A stretch of DNA of 64,000 nucleotides, taken from Pisolithus tinctorius. Its lineage: Eukaryota > Basidiomycota > Agaricomycetes > Boletales > Pisolithaceae. The notes under the pieces were generated by a model. That model saw only the letters and a list, made by a program, of their open reading frames with translations. It was not told the origin of the DNA and did not search any database. Below are positions 52,252 to 64,000 of the stretch, piece after piece. Position 1 is the stretch's first letter. Every line of letters begins with the position of its first letter. The position numbers were made by a program, and so were the translations under genes. Where the stretch lies: positions 868,001 through 932,000 of the forward strand of contig JANFAH010000009.1 in NCBI GenBank assembly GCA_024663395.1. The letters run 5' to 3'.

Positions 52252-53488
52252 ATGCCACCGGAGCACTTCCAGAGAATGTACCGTCAGTCAAGTGTCTCCA
52301 CTGAGTCTGAGGATGCAGCCAATGAAGCGATGACTCCTACACCAGTTCATGATCAAGGCCAGAATTCAGTCGTCGATCCGGTGCTCGAGGCCTTCAAAGT
52401 CAAGCTTGCCAGTGATGGTCTGTACCAGCCTCCATCGCACCACTGCACACAGGCATCCCATGATGACACGACACTCATGTGCGTCTTCCCCTCAACCGTA
52501 GACGATTGCATAGTAGCATGACTAAAAGGTTGACTCTTACCTCTTTCCCCTCACAAGGCGCTTTCTGCGGGCACGTCAATATGATTTAGCCAGCGCACAG
52601 AAACAGTTCGCCGACACAGAAGCCTGGAGGAAACGACACGACGTCGATAATCTCTACAAGGATTTTAATGCTGACGAGATGGAATCAGCAAGAAGGTTCT
52701 ATCCTCGTTGGACTGGTCGAAGGGACAAGGTAGTTCCTGGCCTACAATCCTGTCATGTCGCAACACAACCAAGTTAATCTGTGTTCTTTTTCTCAGCGCG
52801 GACTTCCGGTATACGTCTTTCGATTAGCATCTCTAGACAGCTCTCTGCGCAAAGAACTAGATGCCCTTTCCTCTGAACGACGTTATCAGCGTATGTATGT
52901 CACGAAATCATGTGTGGCGGTCAATCGAATCACCTAACACAATCAAGCATCGTCTTGCATGAGATGATGACGCGCTTTTCCCTCCCGCTGTGTAACCATT
53001 TGCCTCATGAACCACCCACACCCGTATCCTCTGTCACAACCATCGTAGACTTAGAAAATGTCTCACTCTCTGCGATGTGGGCACTGCGAAGCCATCTACA
53101 GCAAGCGTCTACCATGGGTACAGCGCATTATCCCGAAACACTGGATACCACAGTTATCGTTAATTCTCCTGCGTTCTTCCCCACGGTGTGGAGTTGGATC
53201 AAGGTACCGTACCACCGTTTTCTGTATCCAACAACACTAAAGAGGCGTCCTCAGGGTTGGTTTGATGAAGGGACCCGACGAAAGATTCATGTACTGGGCA
53301 AAAACCCAGGTGACTTTCTTCGTCAGTTAATCGCCACCGAGGACCTACCGGCAGTCTATGGAGGTGAATTGCCATGGGTCTTCGAGGATGAACCGTGCTT
53401 AGACAGTGAGTCTCTGAGGGTAGTTAAAGTGATGCCCAAGGGACCGGCTGCATTTGTGGAAGGACAAGGAGTCGTTACATTGGCATAA
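52252..53488 (+). CDS. Sec14-like CRAL-TRIO phospholipid transfer protein
   Basis: Predicted cytosolic lipid (phosphatidylinositol/phosphatidylcholine) transfer protein. About five exons and roughly 330-345 residues. A short disordered N-terminus (MPPEHFQRMYRQSSVSTES) precedes the CRAL-TRIO-N helices with TLMRFLRARQYDLASAQKQF and EAWRKRHDVDNLY. The lipid-binding domain shows GRRDKRGLPVYVFRL, TTIVDLENVSLSAMW, HYPETLDTTVIVNSPAFFPTVWSWIKGWFDEGTRRKIHVLG and the final IATEDLPAVYGGELPW. An intron donor GTATGT follows YQRI. An ATG four bases earlier (52248) is out of frame. The stop lies 118 bases from the converging SCC2 stop. Confidence 0.88.
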
Positions 53489-53606
53489 GGAGTGCAGTTT
53501 ATTACAGGACTAGCGACAGGGTGATATACAGTATCTTAACAATGGGGAGAAATAAAGATATGCAGGTGACAGGCAAGTCGTCAAGCGAGGCATCAGTGCA
53601 TGTACG

Positions 53607-56600
53607 TTAATCTAGAGCATCTTCTGGTTCCGGGGCTACTCCATCTTCGTTCCAAACATGGAGGAACTGCGCACGAAATGTTAGCAACACGATAAGGAGA
53701 AACTGGGGGGAATATATACAGTTGTTCTATGTTTCACCAGGTCTTCTGGGAGTATGAGAGGCATTGTTGCGAATGGCAGCCGATCCCAGGATATAGGGTT
53801 TGGATGACGTTTGGTAGCTGGTTTGTCGCCAACCGCGCTCTTCTTGCCAGGAACAAATTTGCTACATTTTCTATGACGGGAAGAAAACGTTGGTGGCTAT
53901 AGGAAAAGTAGTGGACGTAACTTACTCTTCCGATAATCCGTACAACGTTTTCAGGTATGTCTTGAGTAGCATGACCACGCCGATGATCACAGATGTTCTC
54001 ATTATATCAACATCAAGGTCAGGAGCAGACAGTGGCATGAGCTGCCAAAATAAGACATGTGATTCGTTGTCTACGATGCATTGAGGTGAAGTGTACGTAC
54101 CGCCATGCCGTCAGGAAGAGACTGAGGCTGAGGCTCATGCAATTGAGTGAGGAGGTGCGACGGAGAGACGACATCAATGATCTGCATCCCAGACGTCGAT
54201 AGGATGGATGTAAGATGTCTGATGACTGTCAGTACTTCTTCCTGGGTCTTGTAGTCCAGGGTAGCAAAATTTTCGGCCATGTACCGGACAAAGTCGATGT
54301 CATTCTTGTATCCGTGTTCGGTAAGACAAGATGTGAGGGGTATGCCATGATTGTACTAACCTGCGTTGACTTCAAAGATGGAGGAATGTCGAAAGACTTC
54401 ACCAGAGCCTTGATGAAATCTTGCCGAGGCGTCCTCTTCTCTCGGACTAACGAATACCATCGCTGTAGCAGTGCGGTCGGCTCTGGTTGCATGCGGTAGC
54501 CTCCATGAAATGGAAAAGAAAAAATGAACTTGCGAATGGTGCGCATGTATAAGAAACACACCTTGCACACTGTTTGGTGATATTGTTCTCTGATACTCGA
54601 ATGACCGCCTTGCACTGACGATGAACCGAGCATTCAGCAGAGACATGTGCTTGCTATACAGGATGGCATGCAAATTACTCGCACGGACACTGGTACCGAT
54701 GACAGGACTTGTCTCCAGCGCAACGATAACGGGGATCGACTAAGGATGGTTCCACGTCAGGAGTAAGAATAACAATCAAGGATACAGACCTGTAATGGGT
54801 GAGCTAAACCTTGTTTCACGGTAAAGCTCAGAATCTCCATGGCCGCAGCTTGTATCTGAGGATTTGGGGATAAAGCTGCGTCGAGAATATGGGTAAGATA
54901 TCGCTGCACGACTGCAGAACTGACGCTGCGAAATCACTTAGAATATACATGGGAAAAATGAGTGTCGGACACCTACCCCGAATCAGCGAAGTCGTCCGTG
55001 TTTCCGACGAGATGTGCCATATCCACGCCGCCATCGGTTTTGCCTTGACTGGACCCTATAAATAATGGTGAGAACAGCAAACCCGCATCAAGAAAGAGAA
55101 TCAACCTTTTTGTTGTTCGGTATGCTTTGCGGCCTCCGAAACCAAGAAGTCCTGCAAGATTCTGAGCAAACGACCACGACTTTCTTCATCGGGAGAGGCA
55201 AAGATAGCGTCCATAATCCCTGCCGATTGATCCAACGTCATTAACGTTGGTCGAGCGCGGAACAGGAAACCTGGAAATTAGTGAGCAGACTGGTTTCGGC
55301 ACATATGTGTAAGAGATACCCAGGCACTGCAGAATGCGCCCTTTGAGACCTGAATCAGTATATTTTGCATAGAGTGCTAGAAGGCTATTGTAGATGTGCT
55401 CTACGGTGGGTCCCTAGTGTGTACCGATCAGACAGGTGTCTTCAACAAGTGTGCATTACTCACCTCTGAGACGCTGTTTAAGTCCGATGCAAATTCTATG
55501 ACGCAATTAGACCTAGATTGCGCACAGCTAATGTCGAAACTGACCGGTCCGCTCCGCACGAAGTTTATCGAAGTCACAGTGCTCTCCTAACAGGGCCACA
55601 ATGAAGATAAGGATCGATAAAGTCCTTGTCTCAACTGGAGTCATTGCTTCAGTTTTGCGTGAAATGGCCTGCTGCAATCGGGCTGCAGATGGATTTGAAT
55701 TTCAGGAATGTACTTCAATGAGAAAGCCAAACCATTGCAAGACTTCAGGAGTGCAACCAGTCGATGAAAATCATGTGTGAGATGTTGCACAGACCCGCAC
55801 ATGCAAGCAACGCTTTCCTGTAGACACTGTCCGGAAAATTACAGGGTCGTTGACAGTGAGATGGTATAGACGCACCACTACCCCCCCGACGCTGGATGGC
55901 TTGACGATCATAGGTTGGAGGACTAGTTGCAGGTCTTGGCCAAACTTTATCGCTGTTTTGGGCATGTGGGGGATGGATATACGGAATACCCTCAGTAAAT
56001 AGTCGGAAACGACGAGCTCGTCAGTCTGCAGTACGTGTAACTATCCAGAACGGAGATGTTGACATTAAGAGTGGCGTACCGAGGTCGGATTTTTCAGATA
56101 TGGAAGTAGCGTCGACGCATTGCTTCCAGACAGAACGGAGGGGTGAGCTGTGGAAAAGAGGTACAGAGTCCTGACGCATGATTGTACGGTCTGGGGAGGT
56201 AGAATCAGTCGCACAAATGTTGGCATTGGGGAAACATCACTTACGAAACCTGGCAGATCGGAAGCATCCACAAGACCGTCAATTAGCGCCTCGCAAATTT
56301 CAGAATACTTTGCGTGCATCAGTGGTAACTCGTTTGGAGTTTGATTCGCAATGATCTTGTGCAACACATCCTCGAGAGGCGACTGCCTGTCCTTGAAGAA
56401 AGCCGATACACCCATAATCACGGACACTTTGCCCAGCAATGCCGCCTTATCTTGTAGCTGAGTAGGGGTGGAGTGCAGTCTTGATTTAGAGGGGACAACC
56501 TGTGGAATCGAATTTTGAAACCAAAGCTCCTCTATGGTTTTGATGGCAAGATCCTTCACGGTGTCATCCTCGTCTAACATCCGGAGTACAAGTTTTGTGC

Positions 56601-59600
56601 TTATGTCGATGCGACGGTCCATGTCCTCGGTAACACCGTAGTATTGCTTGAGGAGTTTAATGACGCGCTTGCGCACTCCGAGACCAGTATCCTAAAAAAC
56701 ATCAAATAAAGAAAAAATTCTGATGTGTGTGGGGGAGCACGTACAGCTATCCGGTCAGCGATCTTTGAGTAATAATCGCCGGCCACTTCGGGTGATTCGA
56801 TCATGTACCTGCCGATCAGCTCAACAGCTGCGTCTCGGACTGCCGGGGAAGAATCCAATAAATGGCTCTCAATGGCGCGACGAACATTTGTCTGGTGGCT
56901 GTGTAAGTACTACATGGCTGTCATCATGATCACTCACCATTGAAAGAATGGTGGAATCACTGGTCACAATCTGACCAAGCGCTCGAAGCGCTTTTGTACG
57001 CATGAAGACAGGTGGCGCATCAAGTGCCATCAGGACAACGTTCAATATCGGTCCAAAGGAATTCATGAGGCCTTGGACGGTTCCAACTTCTTCAGCTAGA
57101 AGGTCGGCGCGGGCAGCTTCCTCTTGTGAACTTGGGGAAGGTCGTCAGGGAAGAGTGCCGGCCCAGTTCTAATAGACTCACCCAACGTCGAATATGTCAC
57201 TCGAGTGGTCTTGCCATACACTACTCAATGCCCTCTGAAGGCGTGCACAAAACATTGCGGTTGATTGTCCATGCGGATTTGAACCTTTGTCCTGATTGTG
57301 CAGGGTATTCTGGAGTGCTCGTAGAGCGCTCGCCAGTTCGTGACCCCAGAGAGCAGCTGTCAATTCTCGAGCGCTCTGCAGTGCATTAGTTTAACAGTAG
57401 GCAGGCGACTTGTAAATTCACCTCATATGCCTGATCATCTGACGAGCGCCTCAGAAGATGACTGGAAATAGCATCGTGTCGGGCCAGCAACCTTTCAAAG
57501 TTCTCGATGCTCCCTGAAGAAACAATCTATAAAACACATTGAAGCAGTGTCAATACAGCATGTGAAGGCACTAATACCTCATCCAATGGAAGGGCAGTAT
57601 GCTTTCCACCACGCTGCCGGACTCTGAGAGCGCTCGTACGCAGACGTGCTGCTATGACACCCAAATGGTCTAGCGCTATAGTCTTGGCCGCATTAGTATC
57701 TGTCTGTTGGGTGGTCTTGACATCGTCCAGCGAAGAAACCTGAAGACGGCAGTTTCGTCACGGTCCCGAGCTCTCATGTGCATTAAACAAAGCGTACCAT
57801 GAACTTGCAAATAACACTCAAAATTAAACTCGCGGCAGGCCACTCCGGCCAGTAGAGGACGACGAGTAAGTCAGAAATAAGGTTATCTAGAATGACTCGA
57901 TACTCCGCTTCGTTGGAATTCTTTGTTTGCTTGCCCTTGCCGGACCTGCACCTCATGTTAATATCTGGTAAACTTGCAGATACTTATAGCATGCCTTTGG
58001 GTCAAGAAAAGAATAATAGTCTTTGCGGCTGTCGTAGCAGACTCGAGACCAGACATATACAGCTGAATCTCCTGATCGTCCATCAGTAGGGAAGCTATGC
58101 CGAAGCGTAAGTATCCTCACTTTAGTGTCATGCTCGTCGAATATGGCATCTTGAGATGTCTCATGTGAACTGTCTTGTCGCCGAAGAGCTTGGCTGTGAC
58201 GAGCTTTCGCAATCTTCCGAGCTGCTATTCGAACGTCCCGGGCTGATGTCTGAACCAGCTGCAACAGTAATGCTGAAACCGTTCGTATTGACCGCCCGTC
58301 TCGCAAACTGTAAGTGAACAGTATTAATGCCAAATATCAAGTTGATTCGAAACAGACGGACCGGAACTGCCCGGCTTTCTTGTGACTATTGGACAACTTT
58401 ATCAGGGACGTTAGGATCTCTTCAATGATCCACGAGCGCTGGTCCTCATGGTTCGCAAATATCTGATAAATCAATGAGCATATTTGTTAGACAAATCAAC
58501 TAGGATTGCCCTACACTGCGAATGATCGAAAGCGCGTCAAGCCGTAAACCTCTCACGGCGCTGCTACCGAGGGTGCTCAGCACAGCGTTTTCTTTCTTGC
58601 CCTTCGTGTCGCCCTCCTGGGCGGATTCAACAATAAAGAATGGCCCTATGGCAATGTAAACAGCCTGGATAATGATCGCATCTGACATGATGAGGCCGTC
58701 TGCGCTGAAAAGAGAGTTGACGCGTGGAAGCGCTGCAGAGACAGCCTGGAAAAGCTCGCCCAGTAATCTACGCAAGTCACCAGTGCCAGTATGGGTGTAT
58801 CGATGAAGACATTGCAGTTGGGGTGAAACAGACGTGCCAATTCCCGAGCCCTCTACAAAAGGGTAAACAATCATCGTTAACTGGTTTTTAATAGTGCTGA
58901 GACAGGTGGTGATCAGTTCTTCCGAGTACAGCTTCAGGAACGTCATAAGATTGAAGTTATAAATGTCGTGTAGTTGAGACGCACCTGTTTGGTTAGTCCT
59001 TCTCCGCTTAACAGAGCAATACAGCACTCGGCGGCTAAGATACTATCTCTGGCAATCTCTAATTGCGCACCCAGAGCACGTATGTCTGAATCGGTCAAGT
59101 GCTGTTGCGACGACACTTGTGAGGTATCTCGTTGGGCGTCGCCATCCTCGTTGCCCGCACCGTCAACTGCTGGATGCTTGAGACCCTTCTCGGTATGCAA
59201 AGGTAGCGAGGTATGGAAAGGGTCCAGGTCCTCTCCAGCCTTGATAGTACGCTCAAGAATCTTCATTAACCGCGAAAGCATTGGGCTTTCAATATCACCA
59301 AGCGTCACCCTTGGCTTCGCTCCATGGCCGTTCTGCACAATCTCTCGAGCAGGACGCCTAGATCTTTTCGGTGGGTGGGCAAGTTGACCGACATATTTGG
59401 TTAGTTTACGTATGAGATTATGCTGGAGCTGAGGGTGGTTGCAATCGTTCGTCAACGGGGAGAAGAATTCCTTCGGTAAATCAGCAGCTTGGAGGTCGAC
59501 AGGCAAAGAATCCTCGGCTTCAAAAATGTCTTCAATCAACGTGGTAAGCTTTTCAAGCGGAGCTGTTGTGGGTGTTAGCTTGAGCTAGGTGAACTTAAAC

Positions 59601-60822
59601 ATCGAATTCACCCCGCTCATCTCTGTCGCCCGTTCGGCGAGCGGACAACTTGACGCTAGCACGTACATCATGTCGGCCCTCATCGTCATCTTCTGAATAA
59701 CCTGAGCCAGCACGTTCGCCAGATGATGACTGCTTTCTTGACGGAGTTTTCCACGACGGAGAAGGGACGTTGACGTAAGCCAAAACATGTCGTGGGGTTT
59801 TAGACTCCTTCAACGGCGTTGCGCCAACAGTCTTTGGGGTGGGCGTAGACCGCTCTGGGGCAGATGTTTGTATGCGCTTGGGTGAAGGTGTGTTGACATC
59901 TTCTGGAGATTTACGCTTCCGTGGGGACGTGAAAGCTTCTGGAAGCGGAACTGGTGGCGGATTTGGCGGATGTGGTCGTGAATCTATGCTCAAGGTATCT
60001 TTACTAGGCATAGCCTGCGCGGGCGGTATAGGTTTGTTCTCAATGAGTTGGGCAGAGCGGTTGAGGAAATCCTTAACAAAGGGGCCGGACTCCTGGGGTT
60101 TGTAGACACGCTCACTCGCTTTCTTGTTAGGATTCCCGAGGGCAAAAGCAAGGGAAGAAGAGGAAGCGCGTATTCCAGGCGGGGGCGGAGTTGGGTAGGC
60201 TGAAGTAGGATTAAACCGTTGGAGTACGGAATTGGCTAAAGCGGGAGCCTGGAATGATGAACTAGGAACGTTTCGATTCCATTGCATAGGGGGGACGTAG
60301 CTGGACTGGTTCATGCTAAGGACAAGAGATTAGCATCATGTAAGAATGCGGTGAGGGTCGACGTACGGTGGTCCATATGACAGTAGTTTCACAGACTCAT
60401 CCCTAGTGGCCTGCCAATATGCAGAGTGGGAGGCAGGAACGGAGGGATTGGACAAATAAGCAAGTTCATGTGAATACTCGGCGAATGGTGAAGCAGGTTG
60501 ATGGTACGACTGGTGCTGAGCGACGTAGAGATTGTTTGGGTTCGCCTGCATATAAGTTGGGGGAGGTTCAACGATCGATAAGTTGCTCATATGTCGGGCG
60601 ACTACGTGAATATTAACTGAACAATTTGTCAACTCAAAACCATGAAAAGTTACCATGCGCCGACGGGATTGTGGATGCTGCCGGGTAGGTGGCAAACAAG
60701 CTATGAGCGAGGTAGGCCGTGTCAGGAGTGTGTCCATGCTGTTGTAGCTGTTGTACCCGACGCGGGGATGAAATGTCCTGCGGGTGACGGTGACCATTCG
60801 AATGCCATTGATTTCCGTTCAT
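53607..60822 (-). CDS. SCC2: cohesin loader SCC2 (Mis4/NIPBL/Coprinus Rad9 family)
   Basis: Loads cohesin onto DNA and stimulates its ATPase together with Scc4. It is spread over more than 7 kb with many short introns and encodes roughly 1,900 residues. The N-terminus ([19 protein letters not shown], then [17 protein letters not shown]) is disordered and would bind Scc4. A basic/Pro-rich region follows ([18 protein letters not shown]). HEAT repeats make up the rest; the family-defining block is [19 protein letters not shown], then [29 protein letters not shown] and KTIEELWF. The last exons give [31 protein letters not shown] and end [10 protein letters not shown]. In the mushroom Coprinopsis the orthologue is known as rad9. 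The stop is at 53609-53607. Confidence 0.9.
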
Positions 60823-60975
60823 CTCTACACAAACGGCCTCGACCTCGAGGACAGCGTCGGTAAACTGACTGCTGGCTGCTGTCTGTCAGTCAATCAGTTT
60901 GGGAAGGACTGCCTACAGGAGTGACCGTGACAACGTGACATGCTACATGCAGAGTACTACATACAAGGCCAGTGT

Positions 60976-63900
60976 CTACGTTTTTCTCTTCTTCCTCGGC
61001 CGGCCCTCCTCTGCTTCCATCTCCCGCTTGCTTTTCAGTCCAGCAACCCTCATAATATCTTTCCTCTTCTCCTTTTCCTTATCTGCCCTTTTCGCCTCCT
61101 CTTTCTCCACCTTCTTGCGGTGTGCAGCCTTCCTCTCACTTTGCTTCTCTCTCCTCCTCGCCACCTGGTCCTTCCGCAGTGCCCGAATCTGCTGCATAAG
61201 TGCAATCGCCTTCTTCTCCTCTGGCTCCATGACGACCGTACGGCGTTCCATGTAGGTCTTTTTACGTTGAGGTTTCATTGCCCTTGGTTTCGAGGCGTAC
61301 GGGAGGGCAGCTTGCAACTTCTTAGATACCTTGAGTGCATTGAAACGACGGGGTGCCCGCTCGATAGGTTTGTACGCCGAATTGACAGCGAGAGGCGTTT
61401 TAAGGCCTTGCTCTTTCCTCACTTCTCCCGTCAGTCGCATTCCAGACCACCGTCCCTTATCGGACAACAGTAGCGAGGTCACAGGATTGTAGAACTTGCG
61501 GGGCTGAATGGAGTACCACGCTCGCAGGAAGATGATGTCTTTAGACACACCGTCAACTACTTTTCAAGGGGATTCGGAAACAAAAAACAAACACACCACT
61601 CATGAGCACCTTGTCCTCAAACGTCGCTCGGAAAGCTCCATCTGGTTTGGACAATGCTTTCTTCACCTGCCCTCGGATGCCGGAGACAGTCCGAATATGA
61701 GCACCCTCGAACTTGGCAACCTCAAGAGCACTATTGAACATGTCCTTTATAAATGCCGTATTCTTGAAGATCTTGAATGGAACACCTGTAAGCTTCAGCT
61801 TCTTGACGATCTTGGTGGAACGATCGACGTCAAGCACGACACCAGTAGCCGATACCCTGAACATGGAGGTCTCGCCATCGAAGCTGTTAAAAGCACAGAA
61901 GCCAGTGTTCGGCAGAGACACCGGTCCGTAGAACGTGGCATAACAGTGCATGTGCTCAGGGGTATACTTGAGCATGCGCATCCGAATGGAATGGTCGTCT
62001 AATGAGTAGATTGGCACCGTCTGAAAGCGTCTCCAGCCAAGAGAGAAGGTTAGAGGATCGTTAGTTTTCAAGGTCTTGGTAAACCATCGATGCCGTTTGA
62101 TGCGGACTTGAAGGTATCCAAAGCGTTCTTCAGAGGGAAGGAGTCCTCCAACGATGATAGGATAGTGCGGGTCAAAATGCTCTATCATTTCGCAAGGGAC
62201 ATTCGAGAGCTCAATACGAACGTAGGAACCTGGTCGATAGCCTTCAACCAGTACGCGTGCCTCTGCATTAATGCCTTCGAATTCGTCACGGTTGATTTGG
62301 AGCTGACGGTTGATCTCTTCCTTTTTTTCATCGTAAAAGTCCATCTTGGCAGCCTCCGGGTCGTCGTACTGTTCATCAAATTTGCGTTTAAGCTCCGCCT
62401 TCTTGGCCGCGAGTTCTGCAGCTCGAGCGGCTTCAGCATCTTGAGGTGGCTGCTGAGGGCTCGACTCGTCAGCCTCCAGATCCTCAAAGTCACCAGCCTC
62501 CGATCCGTCCTCGCCTTCCGCAGTGACACCATCCGCAGGAGCGTGGTCACCAGTGATGAATGCAGAACGCAGAGAATCTAATGTCGACTCGTTCTCCCAC
62601 TCTCGAAGACTTTCGAGCGATAGGATCTCCTTCGTTCTGTCCAGTTCATCGTCCTTCCGTTCGGATGCTCCTTTCGGGCGGAAGAAATCATCGGCATCTG
62701 AGGGGTCCTCCTCGCGTGAACATTCGCGTTCGCCGTTGACAATTTGGCTGGGGGTGAGATTGCTCGAGTATATCGATGCCATCCAATCTTTTCTTCGCTT
62801 TCTTCGGGCATGTTCGGCAAACGCGGCCGCGGCTTTGGCAGACAAGTTCTCCTTCCACGCAGGACCTACAGGCATGTCTTCCTCTTCACCGTCGCCATCA
62901 TTTTCGTCTGATACATCTCCTACGTCATCCTCCAGATCCAGCGGGGGCGAATTACCCCTATTATGCCATTCTTCGTCACCCTCTCCAAGCTCGGAGTCGC
63001 TGTCGGCAAAAGCAATATCACCTCCACTTCGTTCCTTCTCTGAGGGTCCAGCGATAGGTCTCGTCACCCTACGCGATGAAGTACGACCCTGATCACCGCG
63101 TCCAGAGTCTGATCCAAGATCCAACTCTTCTTCTGATGTCCCTTCGGCCTCGTCTCCGTCAGAAAGGTCATCCTCTTCGGAATCATCCATCCGCTCCTCA
63201 TCCTCTTCCGCGTCATCTGCAAGACTCTCGCTGTCTTCATCATCGTGGGGTTCAACCGTCAGGGGCATCGATGAGGATCCCAATAACTTTATTTGGCTGC
63301 GCGAAACTGTATCCGCCAACGTAACATCGACATCTTGAAGGTTCATAACCATCTGTTCTCCCTCACCCCTTGGAACTAGAAAACGTCACGCTAAGTCCAG
63401 GAGTAGACAACTGACACCTTACCGTCAGTAGCTCCACGAGTAAAATTCCCGGGAACATTGATCCACACAGCATCTTTATCATACATGACACCTCCGACGT
63501 CACTCATCGGTGCATGTACAAGAAGTTTCTTCTTCTCGCTGAGCTTTCGCCGCTTCTCAGAATCTGCATCAGGTAATGGACAAGGGTCCCCCAATACGTT
63601 GACAGACGTTATGGACATGTCGCCCACGCCCGGTATGTGAACTTTTGAACTTTGTCGAAGATTGGTACCTCGAAGGTACCCATATAACGTGACGGTGCGG
63701 TCGCATTTGCCTCTCGATGCACGTATAGTTTCTCGAGGCGTAAGATCTTCAATGCGATCGGCGAGGAGGTAAGGATGGCTGTTGCGAAATATGAGAGGGC
63801 GGAACTTCATCACGCTGATGAAACGGGTAAGGTTGAGGATTTCGTTGTCAGGATATCGCCCATTGAGGACACCAGAGAGGTAAAAGAGTTTTGCGCCCTG

Positions 63901-64000
63901 GTATATCTCTGTCCAAAAACGCTTCTTGATAGTTTTCTTGGTAGATTTCAGAGTAGACTGCTTCTTTATGAGATCGAGATGTGTGAGGACACCAATGACT
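60976..64000 (-). CDS. BMS1: ribosome biogenesis GTPase BMS1, C-terminal part, leaves right edge
   Basis: Nucleolar GTPase of the small-subunit processome that delivers Rcl1. The N-terminal P-loop lies beyond the window; what is visible starts with the end of the G domain ([13 protein letters not shown], the TKLD-like base-binding motif). Landmarks that follow are [46 protein letters not shown] and the acidic central region (about 62,500-63,350). The conserved C-terminal domain is [51 protein letters not shown], and [22 protein letters not shown] basic coiled tail ends KKRKT. Introns include 63422-63377 and 61593-61539; the second restores the [11 protein letters not shown] frame. The stop is only 153 bases from the SCC2 start. 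Confidence 0.92.

Noticed and set aside
59595..60797. SCC2 N-terminus as two separate small genes or a frameshift
   Set aside because: A GT-AG intron (donor after GPP, acceptor before MNQSS) joins them in frame, and the HEAT-repeat body follows.

Overview
The window looks like nuclear DNA from a filamentous basidiomycete, most likely an Agaricomycete. Genes are dense on both strands, coding regions are cut by many short GT-AG introns (mostly 47-67 bases), and products are typical fungal proteins: a SepH/Cdc7 septation kinase, Dug2, an Msb2-type mucin, a leucine-rich F-box protein of mushroom type, and a Ypk/Gad8 kinase. No bacterial operons, CRISPR arrays, rRNA, tRNA or intact transposons were seen. 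Taxonomy below class is not claimed.

Layout. 1-5,940: a partial unknown gene (-) leaving the left edge, a quinone oxidoreductase (+), an alpha/beta hydrolase (-) and a ribosomal L1-domain nucleolar protein (-). 6,895-10,291: a CVIM-tailed protein of unknown function (-), divergent from mitochondrial uL5 (+). 10,765-15,538: SepH-like kinase (-). 16,535-23,886: four plus-strand genes: methyltransferase, Aurora kinase, Ypk/Gad8 AGC kinase, G-patch protein. 24,127-27,813: F-box protein and PQ-loop transporter (both -). 28,077-33,912: prohibitin-2 and MSH5 (both +). 34,271-46,529: STE14-type methyltransferase, Msb2-like mucin, ribosomal uL23, SMC3 and a zinc alcohol dehydrogenase (all -). 46,791-53,488: DUG2 (-) head to head with an RPAP3-like TPR protein (+), then a Sec14-like protein (+). 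53,607-64,000: SCC2 (-) and the C-terminal part of BMS1 (-), which leaves the right edge.

Functional themes. Many genes serve chromosome and cell-cycle work (SMC3 and its loader SCC2, MSH5, Aurora, SepH). Others serve ribosome making (L1-domain protein, BMS1, uL23, mitochondrial uL5). A third group is stress and nutrient signalling (Msb2-like mucin, Ypk/Gad8, vacuolar PQ-loop transporter, Dug2 glutathione breakdown). These are mostly housekeeping genes that happen to be neighbours; I do not see a co-regulated cluster or a clearly new system. The most unusual items are a 10-base microexon, a K-Ras-like CVIM tail on an unknown protein, a 31-copy heptad minisatellite in the mucin gene, a 36-base divergent promoter, four TCACGTGA palindromes all lying in promoters, and an unexplained coding-like open frame in a promoter gap.

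Exon coordinates were worked out by hand from splice consensus, reading frame and protein conservation. For the quinone oxidoreductase, hydrolase, L1 protein, CVIM protein, Aurora, F-box, STE14, mucin and uL23 genes the exon lengths sum to whole codons.
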